Below, in pieces: positions 1 through 12,879 of a DNA stretch of 64,000 nucleotides. The notes below the pieces were generated by a model, which ran no database searches, had not been told where the DNA came from, and saw only the letters and a list, made by a program, of their open reading frames with translations. The stretch is from contig JANCRA010000176.1 of the NCBI GenBank assembly GCA_024362935.1, positions 186,001 through 250,000 on the forward strand, in the 5' to 3' direction. Origin of the DNA: Setophaga petechia (taxonomy: Eukaryota; Chordata; Aves; Passeriformes; Parulidae). Both the position numbers and the translations under genes were made by a program. Within the stretch, counting starts at the first letter, position 1, and each line of letters starts with the position of its first letter.

Positions 1-2180
1 AGGAGGCTCTGGAAGTGGCCACTCCGGAACTTTTAATTCAATCGAAAGTGAAATTTTCAAATTGGGAATTTCTTGGAATTCCCATCCTTTATATCCAATC
101 CTATTCCAGACTCCAAACCCGTTTGGCTGCCGCATTCCCAGGAAAACCCCACAGTTAAACTTCTCCGGGAATTCTTTCCCAGATTTCCTGGTTTTCCATG
201 GAAAATCCCGGATCTGTTCGCTGCTCTTTAGGTCTCGAAGGCGGCTCCTTCCCAAAAATCCCTTTTCCCTACGGAATCACCACTTGGAATGCCATCATTC
301 CTCCCTCCTCATCCTCTCCATCCCTCCAATCCCGGTGGGAATTCCCACCAGGAATTCCGGCAGGGATTCCTTGGAAACTCCAGCACTCACCGGCTGCTCC
401 ATCCCAGAGCGAAAATTCCCAACTTTTCTCACTGGTGGCTCCGGCTTCTCCTTGTCCTCCCTCCGTGTCCCCCCGGATGCTCCGAGGGGACAAAATCCCA
501 TGGAAGGGATATCCCTGTTTTCCATGGATGGGGTATCCCTGTTTTCCATGGATCCTCTGGAAGTGGGCACTCCGGAGCTCTGAATCCCAAGCCAAAGAAA
601 TCCTGGGAATGTTGATAAATTTATCCAACCACTCCCCTCTGGATCAATCCTGCCAGGATTGGTCCAACGCTCCCAGGGGCCGTTCCCAGGAAATTCCAAC
701 CTCCAGCTCCACGCTCAGATTCCCAGGAAAAATCCGGAATTCCAAGCTGGGAAATAAAGGGAATAAAGGGGAAAATTTCCCTCCTATCTGTGTTTTACCT
801 GGTTAAAATTGGGATTTTCCTTCCATTAATTCCCATCGTGAATTGGAATCCTACACATTCCTATGGAATTTTCTTTCCTGCTTCCCACAAAAAACAGGGA
901 TCTGATTACTTAGGATGCAACAGCACCAAAAAAAATGTTGGGAAACTCCAAACCGGCCAAGAAAAAACAAGGATTTGATGCATCCCTGCAAAAAAATCTG
1001 GGAAAATGTGGATTGAAAATGGTGTGGATAAAAATTCCAACTTTTTGCTGGAAAAATGGGAATTAACCATGGGAAAGTTGAATAATAAATGTCAGGATTC
1101 TGTTTAATGCAAAATCAAATCGGGATTTGAATCCGATGAAATTCCAAAGGGGATTTAATGGGAAGGGAGGGAAAAGGAGGAATTGGGCAGGAAATTTTAA
1201 TTCATAAAGGATTAAGAAATAAATTGTTAATCAGTAAATATTTGTTTATTTATTGCTAATTAATAGAAGTGGGTTTGGATAATAATTCCTCATTTTTTAA
1301 TTTTTTAGGGAATTTTTATCCAATTTTGGGCAGGGTTGGATGAGCTTGGATCATCCCTGATCCCCACTGGAATCTGAAGTTCTTTAAGGATTTTTCCCAC
1401 CCAAATTTTCTCAAATTCCCAATTAAACCTCCCAGAAATCATTTTCCAGGGAAAGAAAAATTCCATCATTCCCAAGGACGAGTTCATTCCTTCTGCTCCT
1501 CGCTCCAGGCTTCCCTCATTCCATAAAAAACCAGGATAAAAACAAAAAGCCGGAATTTCTATCGATCCCCGACGGGAGCAGAGGGGGAGGATTTGATTGG
1601 TTAATTAATCAACCATAATTAATTAATTAATCAGTGACCCATGAATGTCAGGATAATTGAAGATCCGGGACAAAGGCGGCTGCGGAATGTTTGATTCCAA
1701 ACGGGATCGTCCGGAAAAATGAGTTTTAACAGCCTGGCTGAAGGAATTTTTCCATGGAAAAGTGAAATTCCGGGAATGTGGGAATGGATGAGGGTTAATT
1801 AATAATTTTTTGGGGTGGTTTGAATTAATTAGTTAAAATTTTCATGGATATCAGCATGGAAAAAGCTGGAAAAGCTGGAATAATATAAAATGTGGGAATG
1901 AGGTGGGATGGGATCCGGGATTAAGAAAAGAAATTTAAAAAAGGAATTTCCCTTTGGAAGAGGAAAAGCCAAAGCTGGGAAATCCCGGATCCAGGAGTGC
2001 CCGGCACAGCCCAGCCCCGAGCCCAGCCCAGCCCCGATGGAAATCTGGGAAGCAAAGGGAAATCCTTGGGAAGGAGGGACCCTGGGGCAGCCCGGGGCTT
2101 CCAGAAGCTTCCCTGAGAATCCCAGGATGAGCCAGAGCCCGTCCCAAAGGAGCCCTGGAGCCGCCTCTGCTCCAGGCTGA
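1..2180. other. Non-coding DNA, no gene seen
   Basis: Mid-GC to AT-richer intronic sequence with scattered GGAATTCC-like words. A short duplicated segment (about 27 bp, containing TATCCCTGTTTTCCATGGAT) lies at 505-555. No splice-bounded exon or RNA gene is recognised. Confidence 0.6.
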
Positions 2181-2510
2181 GCCCAAATCCCAAATCCAGC
2201 TGGAGTTTTTCACCCAAATCCCAAACCCCTCTGGAGTTTTCCCAAACCCCTCTGGAGTTTTCCAGCCCAAATCCCAAATCCAGCTGGAGTTTTCTAGCCC
2301 AAATCTCAAATCTCTCCAGAGTTTTCCAGCTCAAATCCCAAATCCAGCTGGGGATTTCCAGCCCCCTCCCAAACCCCTCTGGAGTTTTCCAGTCCAAATC
2401 CCAAACCCCTCTGGAGTTTTCCAGTCCAAATCCCAAACCCCTCTGGAGTTTTCCAGCCCAAACCCCTCCGGAGTTTTCCCAAATCCCTCCGGAGTTTTCC
2501 AGCCCCTTCC
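2180..2510. repeat. Minisatellite, about 32-bp unit
   Basis: About nine units containing CCCCTCTGGAGTTTTCCAG and a CCCAAATCCCAAA spacer. The spacing of AAACCCCTCT at 2371, 2403 and 2435 gives a 32-bp period. Confidence 0.85.
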
Positions 2511-4740
2511 CATCTCCATTCCCTTCCCTGGCCCCACTCCATCCCCTCCTTATCCTGAGGATCTGGAACTTTCCCATGGAATGTGCAAAACTTTCTCCTC
2601 TTGCTTCTTTCTCGCTCTGGATCCCGGGCATTCCTTAATTCCCTCATTAATTCCAGCCCCTTTTCCATGATTTCCTGTCGGGACAAATGGGCCATGGACA
2701 CGGAATTCCAGCCTTTCCTTCTCCCTTTTGGATCCAGGGGGTTTCCAGACCCAATCCTGTGGCATTCCTTAAATGTTATAATTCCCACTCTCCTCTGGGA
2801 ATCCCATCTGCACACCAAGGGAATGAGGGAATCCTGGAATTCTTGGGATTCCCAGCAGGATCTGTGGGATTTTTCAGCCCCTCCAGGGCATTCCCAGTGG
2901 GAAGGGCCTGGAATCTGCAGATCCTCAGTGGGAATCCAGGCAGGAATTCCCTTCCCAATGGAAGCTGTGAACCCTTCCAAGAGTTCCTTTTCCTTCCCCA
3001 TTCCCGCTGTTTCAGGCAATTCCCAGAATTTGAGAACCCCCAACTCCAAGATTTTGATGGCCACAAGAAACCCTCAATTTAAGGAATTCTTGGGGGAAAA
3101 AATTCCCTTTTTTCCTCCTGTTCCCAGTGGGTGTTGGAGCTCTTTGGTTGCTCCCACATTCCCAAGGAATCCAGCAGATGGAACTCAGAGCCGTTATTCC
3201 TGATATTTTTTTTTTTTTAGGAATATTTCCAAGTGCTCAACTAATTTTCTTTTCATGCCAATTTTTCCTCGCCTCAAATGACTCAGAATTCCTCTTTATT
3301 AAGCACGGAATGTGCTCTTCCCGAAAAAAATGGCTGGAAAATGAGAAGATGGGATTGACGTTTTCCATGAAAATTGCCTCAATGGATGCATCCTGCTCCA
3401 GCAAATCCGCTTGGGAGGGAATAAAAAGGGAATTTTGGTCGTAAAATCTTTTAAATTTATTAAATTGCAAATGTGCCGGTCACGGCTTGATCCGAGTCGG
3501 ATTTTCCTTGGAAAAAGCCGCGGATTGGGAACGCACGGCAGCTCCGGCTGTTTGCGGGCGGATTTTGCTGCCGGCGGATTTCTCCCAGATAAAATCGGGA
3601 ATTGCTCGGATTCCCATCGATCCACTTTGTTTGATTGAGCTCACAGAGGGTGACTTGCCCCCAGGGGAAATTCCCGGGATTTTGGGTTGTGCCGGAATAT
3701 TTTGGGAGGTTCTGCTGCTCGGCACCCTCTGGAATGTGCCGGGGGAATTGTTTGGCATAAATGGGATTTATTTCCATGGAATTGTTCGGATTTGGGGTGG
3801 GAAAAGCCACTTAAATGTGGTGGAACTGCAGCTTTCCCATGTTTCTTCTGGATCAGGGGTTGGAAAAGCTGGGAAGGGCCTGGAAAAGCCAGGATGGGGC
3901 TGGAAAAGCCAGGATGGGGCTGGAAAAGCCGGGATGCCCATCCACGGAGGAATCCAAGGAATTCCTGAATGTGGCTCTCAGAACTCTGGGATTGGGATCA
4001 GTCCCAGCTTGGATTCGATCTTGGAATTCTTTTCCAAGCTCAGGGATTTCAGGATTTATGGTTAAAGCACCTGAATCCTTCCAGGGGATTTTTGGGAATC
4101 ACTCCTTTGATTCCCGCTGGTTTTTGGGACACTCTCACTCTGCTCCATCCGGATCCTCCCTCCGGATGCTCCAACGGCCGCCACGGGAAAACAGCTCCCA
4201 AAAAAAAAAATTTAGAAAGCCACAAAAAGCCTGGAAAATTCCGCAGGCAGCACCTGCAGGAACGGGGACGGGGAAAATGGAAATGGGGAAGAGGGAAAAA
4301 AAGCGGAGCAGCTGCTCCATTCATGGAGCGCGATCCGGCGGATCTGAAAGGAGCCGCATTTCCATGGAAAAACAATGGGAAGCTCCAAGCAAAAAGCAGC
4401 TCCCGGCCTGTTTGGAAGCGCTCTGATCCTGCCCTAAAACGGGGGAAAATTCCATTGGAATTCTCGACATCCCAGGGTTTTTGCCGCAGTGCGAAAGCAG
4501 GGAAGGATCAAAGGTTTGGGGCCATCCCCCAGGGCCATTCCCGACATCCCGATTTTCCCCTTTCAGGAATCGAATTCTCCTGATTTTTCCTCTGTTTTCA
4601 CGGTGTTCCCATGGATGGAGAGTGGAGAATGGAGAGAGGAATTTCAGGATCTATGTGAAATTTGGGATCTAAGTACCGGGAAAAGAGGGAACGGAAAAGC
4701 CTTGGGATGGAGGCAGGGAATTGGTGGGAAGAGGAGCGAT
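2511..4740. other. Non-coding DNA, no gene seen
   Basis: Mostly unique intronic sequence. A 21-bp unit (CTGGAAAAGCCAGGATGGGG) is repeated three times at about 3881-3937. Open frames here lack splice context and family similarity. Confidence 0.55.
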
Positions 4741-5010
4741 CCCTCATCCCACACTTTTCCATGTTCTCCCTTCCCTTGGAATTTGTTCTCATTCCTCAAT
4801 TTCCCAGGAGTTCCCATCCCTTGGAATCCACATTCCCACAGAACGATCTCCACCCTCATCCCTAATTTTTCCAGGAGTTCCTATCCCTTGGAATCCACAT
4901 TCCCACAATGGGATCTCCACCCTCATCCTTCACTTTTCCAGGTGCTCCCATCCCTTGGAATCCACACTGCTGTGGGATCTCCCCTTTCATCCCTCCCTTT
5001 TCCATGTTCC
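4741..5010. repeat. Degenerate minisatellite, about 57-60 bp unit
   Basis: Four imperfect units share CCCATCCCTTGGAATCCACA and CTTTTCCA-like segments. Confidence 0.7.
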
Positions 5011-6230
5011 CCTTTCCTTCCCGGGAATCGGCCACATGGGATGGGCAGGAGCCTCCTCTTCCTCATCCCAAAGGAATTCCCAAGCAGAATTCCCATTCCC
5101 ACCCAGCCTTGGAACACTGAGGAATCTCCTAGGCAAAGTCGGAGGAAAACTGGGAGGCTCCTGGTTAAAAACCACCTTGGAGGGGACAAAATGTGGGAAT
5201 TCTCACTCTGGCATTCCATAGATTGAGGGATCAGGGCTGGGAGCTCCCAACACATCCTGGAAAACATCAGGAAAAACCTCTGGAATTCCAGCTGGACACT
5301 CCCGGGCCATCCAGTGCTGGGAGCTGCTCCCAGATAAATCCAGCTGGGATTTTATTTGAATTCTGGCTTTTCCATGATTTCAAAGGGAAGAGGAAGAGTT
5401 GCCAGCACAAAATGGGGAAGGAAAACCTTTGGAAAATTCTGGAAAATTCCTCCCTGGCTGCACATCCCTGATTTTTCCCAGCTGTTCCCATAAATTCCAG
5501 CTCTGGGAATGCTGGCAGCTTCCCGAGGCTGCAGGAGCCTCCCATCTCTCCACATCCTGGTTTTCCTGGGATGTGCCGAGCCTGTGGCTCCTTGGAATGA
5601 GTTTTCCCTGCTTCCAGAGGAAAAACAAATGGAAAACCTTTGGAATTGCAGCCGGTGTCGGTCCCCACAGAGCCCATTCCCATGGGATAATCCCAAAGTT
5701 TGCTCCAGCACCTCCAGGATTCCAGCACTGCCAACAGAGAGGAAAACTCGGCACATTCCCAGGATTTTCCCTGGATTTACAACTTTTTCCTACCAAAGAG
5801 GGAGGCTGCTCCCAAAGCGCTCCCGCCGAATTCCAGGATTGGGTTTTCCCGTGGGATTTAACGGCGCAGAATCCATAAATCATTCCAGAGGAACCAACCC
5901 CAGCTCGGCCGTGTTCCTGTCTCCTTAAAATCCGGCTCCGAGCTCCCGGACCCCGTGGGAGGTTGGGATAATTTTATCCCGGGTCTCCACCACCCTTCCC
6001 ACGGAGCAGCCGGAGGTGGGAACGGCTCTTCCCGAAGGATCCGCGGCTCCGGGATGGGACGGGGAAGCTCCAAAGGGTCCTCAGGGATTTCTGCACCCTC
6101 CTTTTGCCAGGATCGCGTTCCCAGCTCAGGGAGCGACCCAGGTTCTCAAATTCCAAACCTGGAAATCTCCGGAGCTCAGGGTATCCAAGGAAATCAGTTC
6201 CCGGCCCTGTGGAAAAGCTCCAGGATGGGA
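5011..6230. other. Non-coding DNA, no gene seen
   Basis: Unique-looking intronic sequence. No recognisable exon, RNA or mobile element. Confidence 0.5.
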
Positions 6231-6740
6231 AACACCTGGAGCTCCATCCTGGATCACGGCTGGATTCCCTGGAATGCTGCACTGGGATCAGTGGGACATT
6301 CCATGGTTTTCTTGGAATTTTTGATAGGATCAGTGGGACATCCCATGGATTCCCTGGGATCCTGTGATGGGATCAGTGGGACATCCCATGGATTCCCTGG
6401 AATGCTGCACTGGGATCAGTGGGACACCCCCGGCTTCCCGACCTTCTGGACACCTCAGGACATTCCAGACCTGCTTGGACATCCCAGGAAAGTCCAGACA
6501 TCCCACCTGGACACCCCAGGACATTCCAGGCCTGCTCGGCCATCCCAGGATATTCCAGAACCCCTGGACACCTCAGGACATTCCAGAACATTCCTGACCT
6601 CCCACTGGACACTTCAGGACATTCCAGACCCCTCTGCTCAAACAATTCCGGGATATTCCAGAACTCCTGGACACCTCAGGATATTCCAGAATATTCCAGA
6701 TCCCCTGGCCACCTCAGGAAAGTCCAACCTCCTGCATCCA
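6231..6740. repeat. Two adjacent minisatellites
   Basis: 6270-6430 repeats GGGATCAGTGGGACATCCCA-type units. 6440-6730 repeats GGACACCTCAGGACATTCCA-type units of about 22-45 bp. Confidence 0.8.
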
Positions 6741-7469
6741 CAATCCGAGTGGAAGAACCAGGAATTGGGATCCCATCACCCCACAGGGCATTTGGGAAGG
6801 GAAGAGAAGGAGAAAAGAGGAGGAAAGACCTCAAAAATTCCTCATTTCCCACAGCCCCACTCCCTGCAAAACTTCCCCATTCCCATGGAATTCCAGAACA
6901 TTCCAAGCTGGAAAACCTCCCCAGGATCTCAAAGTCCAGCTCTTGCCCCTGCACAAAATAATCCAAACATTCCCAGCACTGACCTGAGAGCATTGTCCCA
7001 AATTTTCCAGAGCTCTGGAATGCCGAGGGCTGGGAGCAATTCCAGAGGTTTTGGGAATTGCAGCTCCCTGGAGCAGCTCCAGCACCCACCAGGAGCTTTC
7101 CCAGGATTTTCCAGGTGTGGGGAATTTAAGCCCTCTTGCCTGGCTCAGGTGCAGGTGATAAAACCCGGGATGTGCTGATGGAAAAGGCCCTTTATTCCCA
7201 GGAAAACCGGGGGGAGATTTGCACCTGGGAATTCCAGAACTTCCAGGGAATTCCAGGGATTTGGGATGAGCAAACGCAGCAGAGCTGGAATCCTCAAAGA
7301 GGGTGGAGACAATTCCAGGAGGGCTGGAAAACTTCCCAGGACTTTCAAATCCCACCTGGAGGTTCCCAAAAAAAGATGGGAATTCCATAACCTGGGCTTT
7401 ATGGCATTCCTGACCTTGGGAATGCTGGGATGGAGCCGGGCTTGGGGCTGGAAAACTGATGATCCCAAA
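6741..7469. other. Non-coding DNA, no gene seen
   Basis: Unique intronic sequence between two repeat arrays. Nothing with coding support was seen. Confidence 0.5.
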
Positions 7470-7590
7470 GAACTCCCATCCTGGTGATCCCAAAGAATTC
7501 CTATCCTGGTGATCAAGAGAATTCCCAAACTGCTGATCCCAAAGAGTTCCCATCCTGGTGATCCCAAAGAATTCCCATCTCCAGCAGAGT
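7470..7590. repeat. Short array, about 25-bp unit
   Basis: Five units of GATCCCAAAGAATTCCCATC with small changes. Confidence 0.75.
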
Positions 7591-7669
7591 TTTTATGGAA
7601 GATCCGGTGGGACATTGGCTGCGGATCTGGAGTTCCAGAGGCACCTCCGGGATGGCCCTCGGCCACCTC

Positions 7670-8260
7670 GGTGTCCCCAGTGCCACCAGACACAGCCCAT
7701 GAGTCCCCAGTGCCACCAACCACAGACTCAGTGTCCCCAGTGCCACTGGGCTCTGCCATCTCTGTGTCCCCAGTGCCACCAGACACAGGACTGGTGTCCC
7801 CAGTGCCATTGGCCTCTGCCAGGCTCAGTGTCCCCAGTGCCACCAGACACAGCCCATGAGTCCCCAGTGCCACCAACCACAGACTCAGTGTCCCCAGTGC
7901 CACTGGCCTCTGCCAGGCTCAGTGTCCCCAGTGCCACCAGACACAAGTTTGATGTCCTCAGTGCCACTGACCACAGGCTTGGTGTCCCCAGTGCCCTCTA
8001 CCAGGCCCTGTGTCCCTAGTGCCACTGACCACAGGGGACAGTGTAGGCTACGTGTCCCCAGTGCCACCAGACACAGCCCAGCGTCCCCAGTGCCACTGAC
8101 CACAGACTTGATGTCCTCAGTGTCACTGGCTTCTGCCAGCTCTGTGTCCCCAGTGCCACCAGTCTCTGCCAGCTCTGTGTCCCCAGTGCCACCAGACACA
8201 AGCTCGGTGTCCCCAGTGCCACTGACCACAGGCTCTGTGTCCCCAGTGCCACCACCCCGC
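7670..8260. repeat. Minisatellite based on GTGTCCCCAGTGCCACC
   Basis: Units of roughly 24-48 bp whose length is a multiple of three, so both strands stay open for more than 100 codons and mimic a protein of repeated S-P-V-P-P motifs. No start context, splice sites or homology support translation. Confidence 0.9.
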
Positions 8261-8529
8261 AGTCCCCCTGGGGACACCACGCCAGGCTCCAAAAGAGAAT
8301 CGTTCCTGTCCAAGAGGCTCTGCCTGCCCTCGGTGCCCTCTGCTCACCCCAGGTCTGTCACCTCACCCTTGTCACCTCCAGCTGCCCACTCCCCTAATGA
8401 GGGCTGTTAATTACCCCCATCCCCGCAGCCCTCCAGCCTTTCCTGCTTCTCATTCCCTACAAATCCCCCAGTTCCAGGGAATTCCAGGTTCCTGGATCCC
8501 TGTGCCCGGCTGAGCCCCCACCAGGGCTG

Positions 8530-9080
8530 TGCCCTCCTGGGTCACCCTGGGGTCACTCCTGGGATTACTCCTGGACTCCTAGGGGTCACCCTGGGGTCAC
8601 TCCTGGATTTTTGGGGGTCACTCCTGGGTTCCCTGGGGCCACTCCCAGGGTCAGTCCTGGACTTCCAGGGGTCACTCCAGCACATCCCACCAATGGCACT
8701 GGCACATGTCCCCCCCATTCCAGTGTCCATCATTCCCACACCATTCCAGTGTCCATCACCCCCCACACCATTCCAGTGTCTGTCATTCCCACCCCATTCC
8801 AGTGTCCATCACAACATTCCAGTGTCCACCCCAGCAGAGCACCCTGGACAGGAGTGACCATCAGGCCCCACAACCTGGCCCTGGTCCCAGTCCTGGAGCC
8901 GATCCCAATCCCAGTCCCGGTCCCAATCCCAGTCCCAGAGCTGCTCCCGGTTCCAGGGCAGTGCTGGAGCCGCCCCTGCTGCCCGATCCCAGCCCGGTCC
9001 CGGTTCCAGCCCAGTTCCCAGTCCCAATCCCGGTCCTGGAGCTGGTCCCAGTCCCCGTCCCGTTCCCAGCCCGGTCCCTG
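8530..9080. repeat. Cluster of short GC-rich arrays
   Basis: 8530-8700 repeats GGGGTCACTCCTGG. 8700-8830 repeats CCATTCCAGTGTCCATCA, about 28 bp. 8880-9080 repeats CCCGGTCCCAATCCCAGT-like units. Confidence 0.8.
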
Positions 9081-9733
9081 TGGGTGCGGACCCCTGGGGC
9101 GGGGAGCGGCCCCGCACCGCGGCGGCACCGCAGCACCCCGGGATGGCAGCGCTGGCACCGGCACTGCGGGAGCGGGGGGACACCGGGGTGGGGACACCGG
9201 GGTGGGGACAGCGGGGACCCGGGGCAGCGGGGACCCGGGCAATAGGACTCGTCCTGCCGGGCCCGTGGCGGGGAGAACTTTGCCGGTGCTGCCGGGGCGG
9301 CAACGGGACCGGGAGCGGGCGGGATGCGGCCAGAGCCGGTGCGGCGCCGAACCGGGTGCGGATCAGGGCGCAGATCGGGACCGGTCTGAGGGAGGTTTGG
9401 GGCCGGCCCGGGTGCGGATCGGGACCGGTCTGAGCGAGGTTTGGGGCCGGTCCGTGTGCGGATCCCGGCGCGGAACGGGCCCGGCGTGGGTGCGGGTGCG
9501 GGCTGCCCTGGATGCGGATCGGGGCCGCTCTGGGCTGCGCATCCCGGCGCGGGCGGCTCGCGGTGGCGCTCCCGGTGCGGCTCCCGCTGCGCATCCCGGC
9601 TCGGCGCGGTCCCGGTGCGCATCCCTCCCGGCTCGGCGCGGTCCCTCCCGGCTCGGCGCGGTCCCGGTGCTCATCCCTCCCCGTTCGGCGCGATCCCTCC
9701 CTCCCTCCTGCTCGGTGCCCCCTCCTCACTCAC

Positions 9734-9991
9734 CGTCTGCTGCAGGTCGGGGATGCCGATGCGCACCACGATGGCGCCGGGCGCGGGCTCCTCCATGCGC
9801 GCCGGGGCCGCCAGCTTGGGCGAGCGGGGCCCGCCGTGGCCCCGGGCCGGCTCCAGGCGCGGCTCCTCCCGCAGGCCGGGGCTCGGCTCCCCGCTGCTGC
9901 TGACGGCGGAGCGGGGCTGGCGCTCCGGCGGCGGCTCCGGCGGCGGCGACTCGGGGCTCTCATGCTTGCTGCCCGCGGGGCTCAGAGGCAT
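9734..9991 (-). CDS. SHANK3: SHANK3 first coding exon (postsynaptic scaffold; partial)
   Basis: SHANK proteins are postsynaptic-density scaffolds linking glutamate-receptor complexes, GKAP and Homer to actin. The exon encodes 86 residues and ends exactly at a codon with donor GTGAGTG. Its last residues, VVRIGIPDLQQT, are the start of the conserved SHANK N-terminal (SPN) domain, and SHANK exon 1 stops at this QQT in the family. The preceding EEPAPGAI matches the mammalian SHANK3 N-terminus in position. The upstream 60 or so residues are Pro/Ser/Glu rich. I chose the ATG at 9991 (MPLSPAGSK) because it gives an extension of similar length to mammalian SHANK3; the internal Met at codon 66 is the alternative. 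SHANK3, rather than SHANK1 or SHANK2, is supported by the ARSA and acrosin neighbours. Later exons lie left of the window. Confidence 0.9.
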
Positions 9992-10109
9992 GCTCCGTGC
10001 GCCGCGGCGGGCGGCCCGCGCCCGCTCCGCTCCCGCACCGGCACCGCCACCGGCTCCGGCACCGGCTCCGCACCGCGCCGGGGCCGCGCTCAGCGCCCGC
10101 CCGGGGCCC
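9992..10109 (-). other. SHANK3: SHANK3 5' leader, possibly spliced
   Basis: The reading frame of the coding exon stays open upstream to about 10468. At 10110 on the minus strand there is a good 3' splice site (CTTCCCCCCGCAG then GGCCCC), so this stretch may be the 5' part of a spliced exon joined to an upstream first exon, rather than one continuous first exon. Confidence 0.45.
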
Positions 10110-10229
10110 TGCGGGGGGAAGTGAGGGGTGAGCGGAGCGGCGGGACAGCCCCGGGAGAGGCATCCCGGAGCCCCCGAGCGAGCCCTGGGACTGGCAGAGC
10201 CAGCGGGGAGACAAGCGGAGTTCCCAAGG

Positions 10230-11165
10230 GATGGAGAAATGTGGGATGGGACAGCCGGGATGGACATGGACACCCCCACAGGGACCCTCTGGAAATACCC
10301 CCAGGAAGGGATCAGGCCAGGAAAAGTCCAGGAGTGAATTCCCACTCTCTCCATGGACATTCCCACAGAATCCCACAACTCCCCCCAGGAGGGATTGTCC
10401 CAAAATAGTGACCATTCCTCAGGAGAAATCTGGGATGAGACCCCCGGGATGGACACGGACATTCCCACAGGGACTCTCTGGAATGTCTCCCCAGGAAGGG
10501 ATCAGGCCAGGAAAAGTCCAGGAGTGAATTCCCACTCTCCCCAGGGACATTCCCACAGAGACCCTCTGGAATGTCCCCCCAGGAAAGGCCATTCCTAAAG
10601 AGAAATTTGGGAAGGGACCCCCAGGTTGGAGAGGGACACCCCCACAAGGACCCTCTGGAATTCCCCGGGAAGAGTCGTTCCCAAGGACAGAGAAATCTGG
10701 GAAGGGACCCTGAAATCCCCATTCCCAGCAGGGATCATCCCTCGGGAAAGGATCCCCAGGATGGACACGGACATTCCCAGAGGGACCCTCTGGAATCCCC
10801 CAGAAAGGAGAAATTCCCCACGAGAAATCTCAAAGGGGACCCCTGGATCCCAAAAATTCCCTCAGCAGGGCCCGTTCCCAGGAAAGATCCGGGATCAGCC
10901 CAGTTTTCATATGGAATCTCCCCAGGAATTCCATGGAATTCTCCCAGAAGGATCCATCCCCTAAAGGGACCCTACAAAGGGATTTTGGGACCCCAACCCT
11001 GCTCCTGCATGGAATCTCTCCAGGAATTCCCTGAGCAGGGCCCATTCCCAGGAGTTTTCTGGGATCAGCCCCACTTTTCACATGGAATCTCCTCAGGAAT
11101 TCCAGGGAATTCTCCCAGCAGGATCCATCCCCTAAAGGGATCCCACAAAGGAGCTTTGGGATCCC
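10230..11165. repeat. Long-period tandem repeats
   Basis: 10240-10800 repeats units containing GGACATTCCCACAGAGACC and CTCTGGAAT...CCCCAGGAA. 10866-11165 is a duplicated segment of about 170 bp (marker GATCCATCCCCTAAAGGGA at both copies). Confidence 0.8.
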
Positions 11166-12560
11166 ACCCCGAGAGATGAGGAAAAAGAGCAGGAGAACCC
11201 CAAAATTCCAGCTGGGAAAACGCATCTGGGAAGGAGAAAAATTGGGATAAACAGGGAAAGCCATGGGATCCTCTCAACCCGTGGCCTGGGATAGACAGGA
11301 AAATCTTCAGATCCCTTTGGATCCCTCTGGATCCATGCCCCAATCCCATCCCAAATTCTCCTCTTCTCTTTCCCAAATCCTGGATTTGATTTATTCCCAT
11401 TTTCCCCCCCTCTCTCTGCCTCGTTATCCCACAAATGGAGCGCCCCAGATGGCGATCCTTGGGATTTTCTTTTTTTTTTTCCATCCCTCATTAATTCCCG
11501 ATAATTTTAACGCCCCATCTGGGAAAGGTTGGAAAAAATTCCACAACAGAATAATTTCCCAAATTCCATTTTGCAGAGTGGTTTTTCCTCCTTAAATCCA
11601 CTTCTTTGCTCATGAAATCAAAAAAAATCCACTTTTTTTTTCCAGGGAATCCGTGGAATTTTTAGGAATCACAGCCCAAAGAGTCTCATTCTGACAGCAG
11701 GGGGGAAAAAAGGCTGGAAAAGCTTCCAAGGGAGCTGGAAAATATTCCAAGATTTTTTCCCTGCAGTGGTATTTTCCTTAGATTTCTGAAAATTCCTTGG
11801 ATTTTTGAGCTTTCCTTGGATTTCTGAGCATTCCCAAGAGGGTTAGAGCAGAGTCTCCTTCCCACCTTTTCCTGTGGGAACAGAATTCCCGGATTTCCCA
11901 CCCTTCTTCCCATCATTTTGGGGTTATAAATCCAGAGCCTTGCCCAAATTCCAATGCTGGGAGCAGCAATTCCAGAGGGAACAGAAATTCCAGAGAGAAA
12001 AGAAATTCAGAGGGAAATTTCAGAGGGAATCCAGTTGGGAGAACCCTGGGAAAAGGGCACCAGGATGGGGAGACATGGAAAGGATTTTTTGGAATTTTGG
12101 GGGATTTTTTGGGGAATTTTCAGATTGGATTGGAGCATTTCAGTGGAATTGGAATTTTCCCCTGGGATTGGATTTTTTTTCCCTGGGCCTGGCACTTTTC
12201 CCTGCTGGAATCCGGGTTAAATTCCCTCCCTTTCCCAACTTTCCCAGTTTTCCCAAGCCCAGGGAGGGCTGGGAAGCTGCTGCCTCCTCCCCAGTCCCAC
12301 ATCCCCATCCAGAAAATCCCGGATCCTTTGGGAAAAGGGTTTTTGGGAAGCACCTGGCTCGGTGTGTGCCCAGGTGAGGCCATTCCTGAGCTTTTCCAGG
12401 GAAAAACAGCCGGGAATGACAGGGCCAAGAGCGACCTGGAGTTCTGCTGGGATCACTGGGATCGCTGGGATCTCTGGGAATGGGCCCAGGAAAATTCCAA
12501 CTGGGATTTTCCAGCCCTGGAATTGTCACTGCCCGGCTACATGGGAGAGAGGTCCTGGAT
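11166..12560. other. Intergenic or intronic DNA, no gene seen
   Basis: Unique sequence with T-rich and GGAATTTT-rich stretches. No exon was recognised on either strand. Confidence 0.5.
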
Positions 12561-12850
12561 CCCAAAAGATTCTTGCTCTTCCAAGTATCCCAAACAATTC
12601 CTGCCCTTCCAGAGATCCCAAACAATTCCTGCCCTTCTGGGGATCCCAAACAATTCCTGCCCTTCTTTCCATGGATCCCAAATGATTCCTGCCCTTCTTT
12701 CCGTGATCCCAAAAGATTTCTACCCTTCCAGGGATCCCAAACTATTCCTGCCCTTCTGGGGATCCCAAACAATTCCTGCCCTTCCAGAGATCCCAAACAA
12801 TTCTCCCTCTTCCAGGTATCCCAAACAATTCCTGCCCTTCCAGACCTGGA
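12561..12850. repeat. Minisatellite, about 27-bp unit
   Basis: About ten units of GATCCCAAACAATTCCTGCC with a CTTCTGG or CTTCCAG linker. Confidence 0.88.
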
Positions 12851-12879
12851 TCCAGCCCTGTGGCTCCAGCTTCCAAAGC

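Larger units (their letters stand above)
1..9733 (-). other. SHANK3: SHANK3 intron 1 (5' part; continues left of window)
   Basis: Everything left of the SHANK3 first coding exon should be intron 1, since its donor (ACG then GTGAGTG on the minus strand) lies at 9734/9733. I searched both strands for the next SHANK exon (ubiquitin-like/SPN segment and ankyrin repeats) and saw none, so the intron is at least 9.7 kb here. It holds mid-GC unique DNA with several minisatellites, listed separately. Long open frames in it come from the repeats. Confidence 0.75.
9081..10130. promoter_or_regulatory. SHANK3: CpG island over the SHANK3 first coding exon
   Basis: The segment is dense in CpG (GGCGCG, GCGGGGC and similar) in contrast to the flanking repeats, and covers the SHANK3 start. 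This is typical of a vertebrate promoter or 5'-exon island. No TATA box is evident. Confidence 0.75.

Noticed and set aside
7558..8410. Plus-strand S-P-V-P-P repeat protein resembling a mucin
   Set aside because: Unit length is a multiple of three so all frames look protein-like; lies in SHANK3 intron 1 with no start or splice support.
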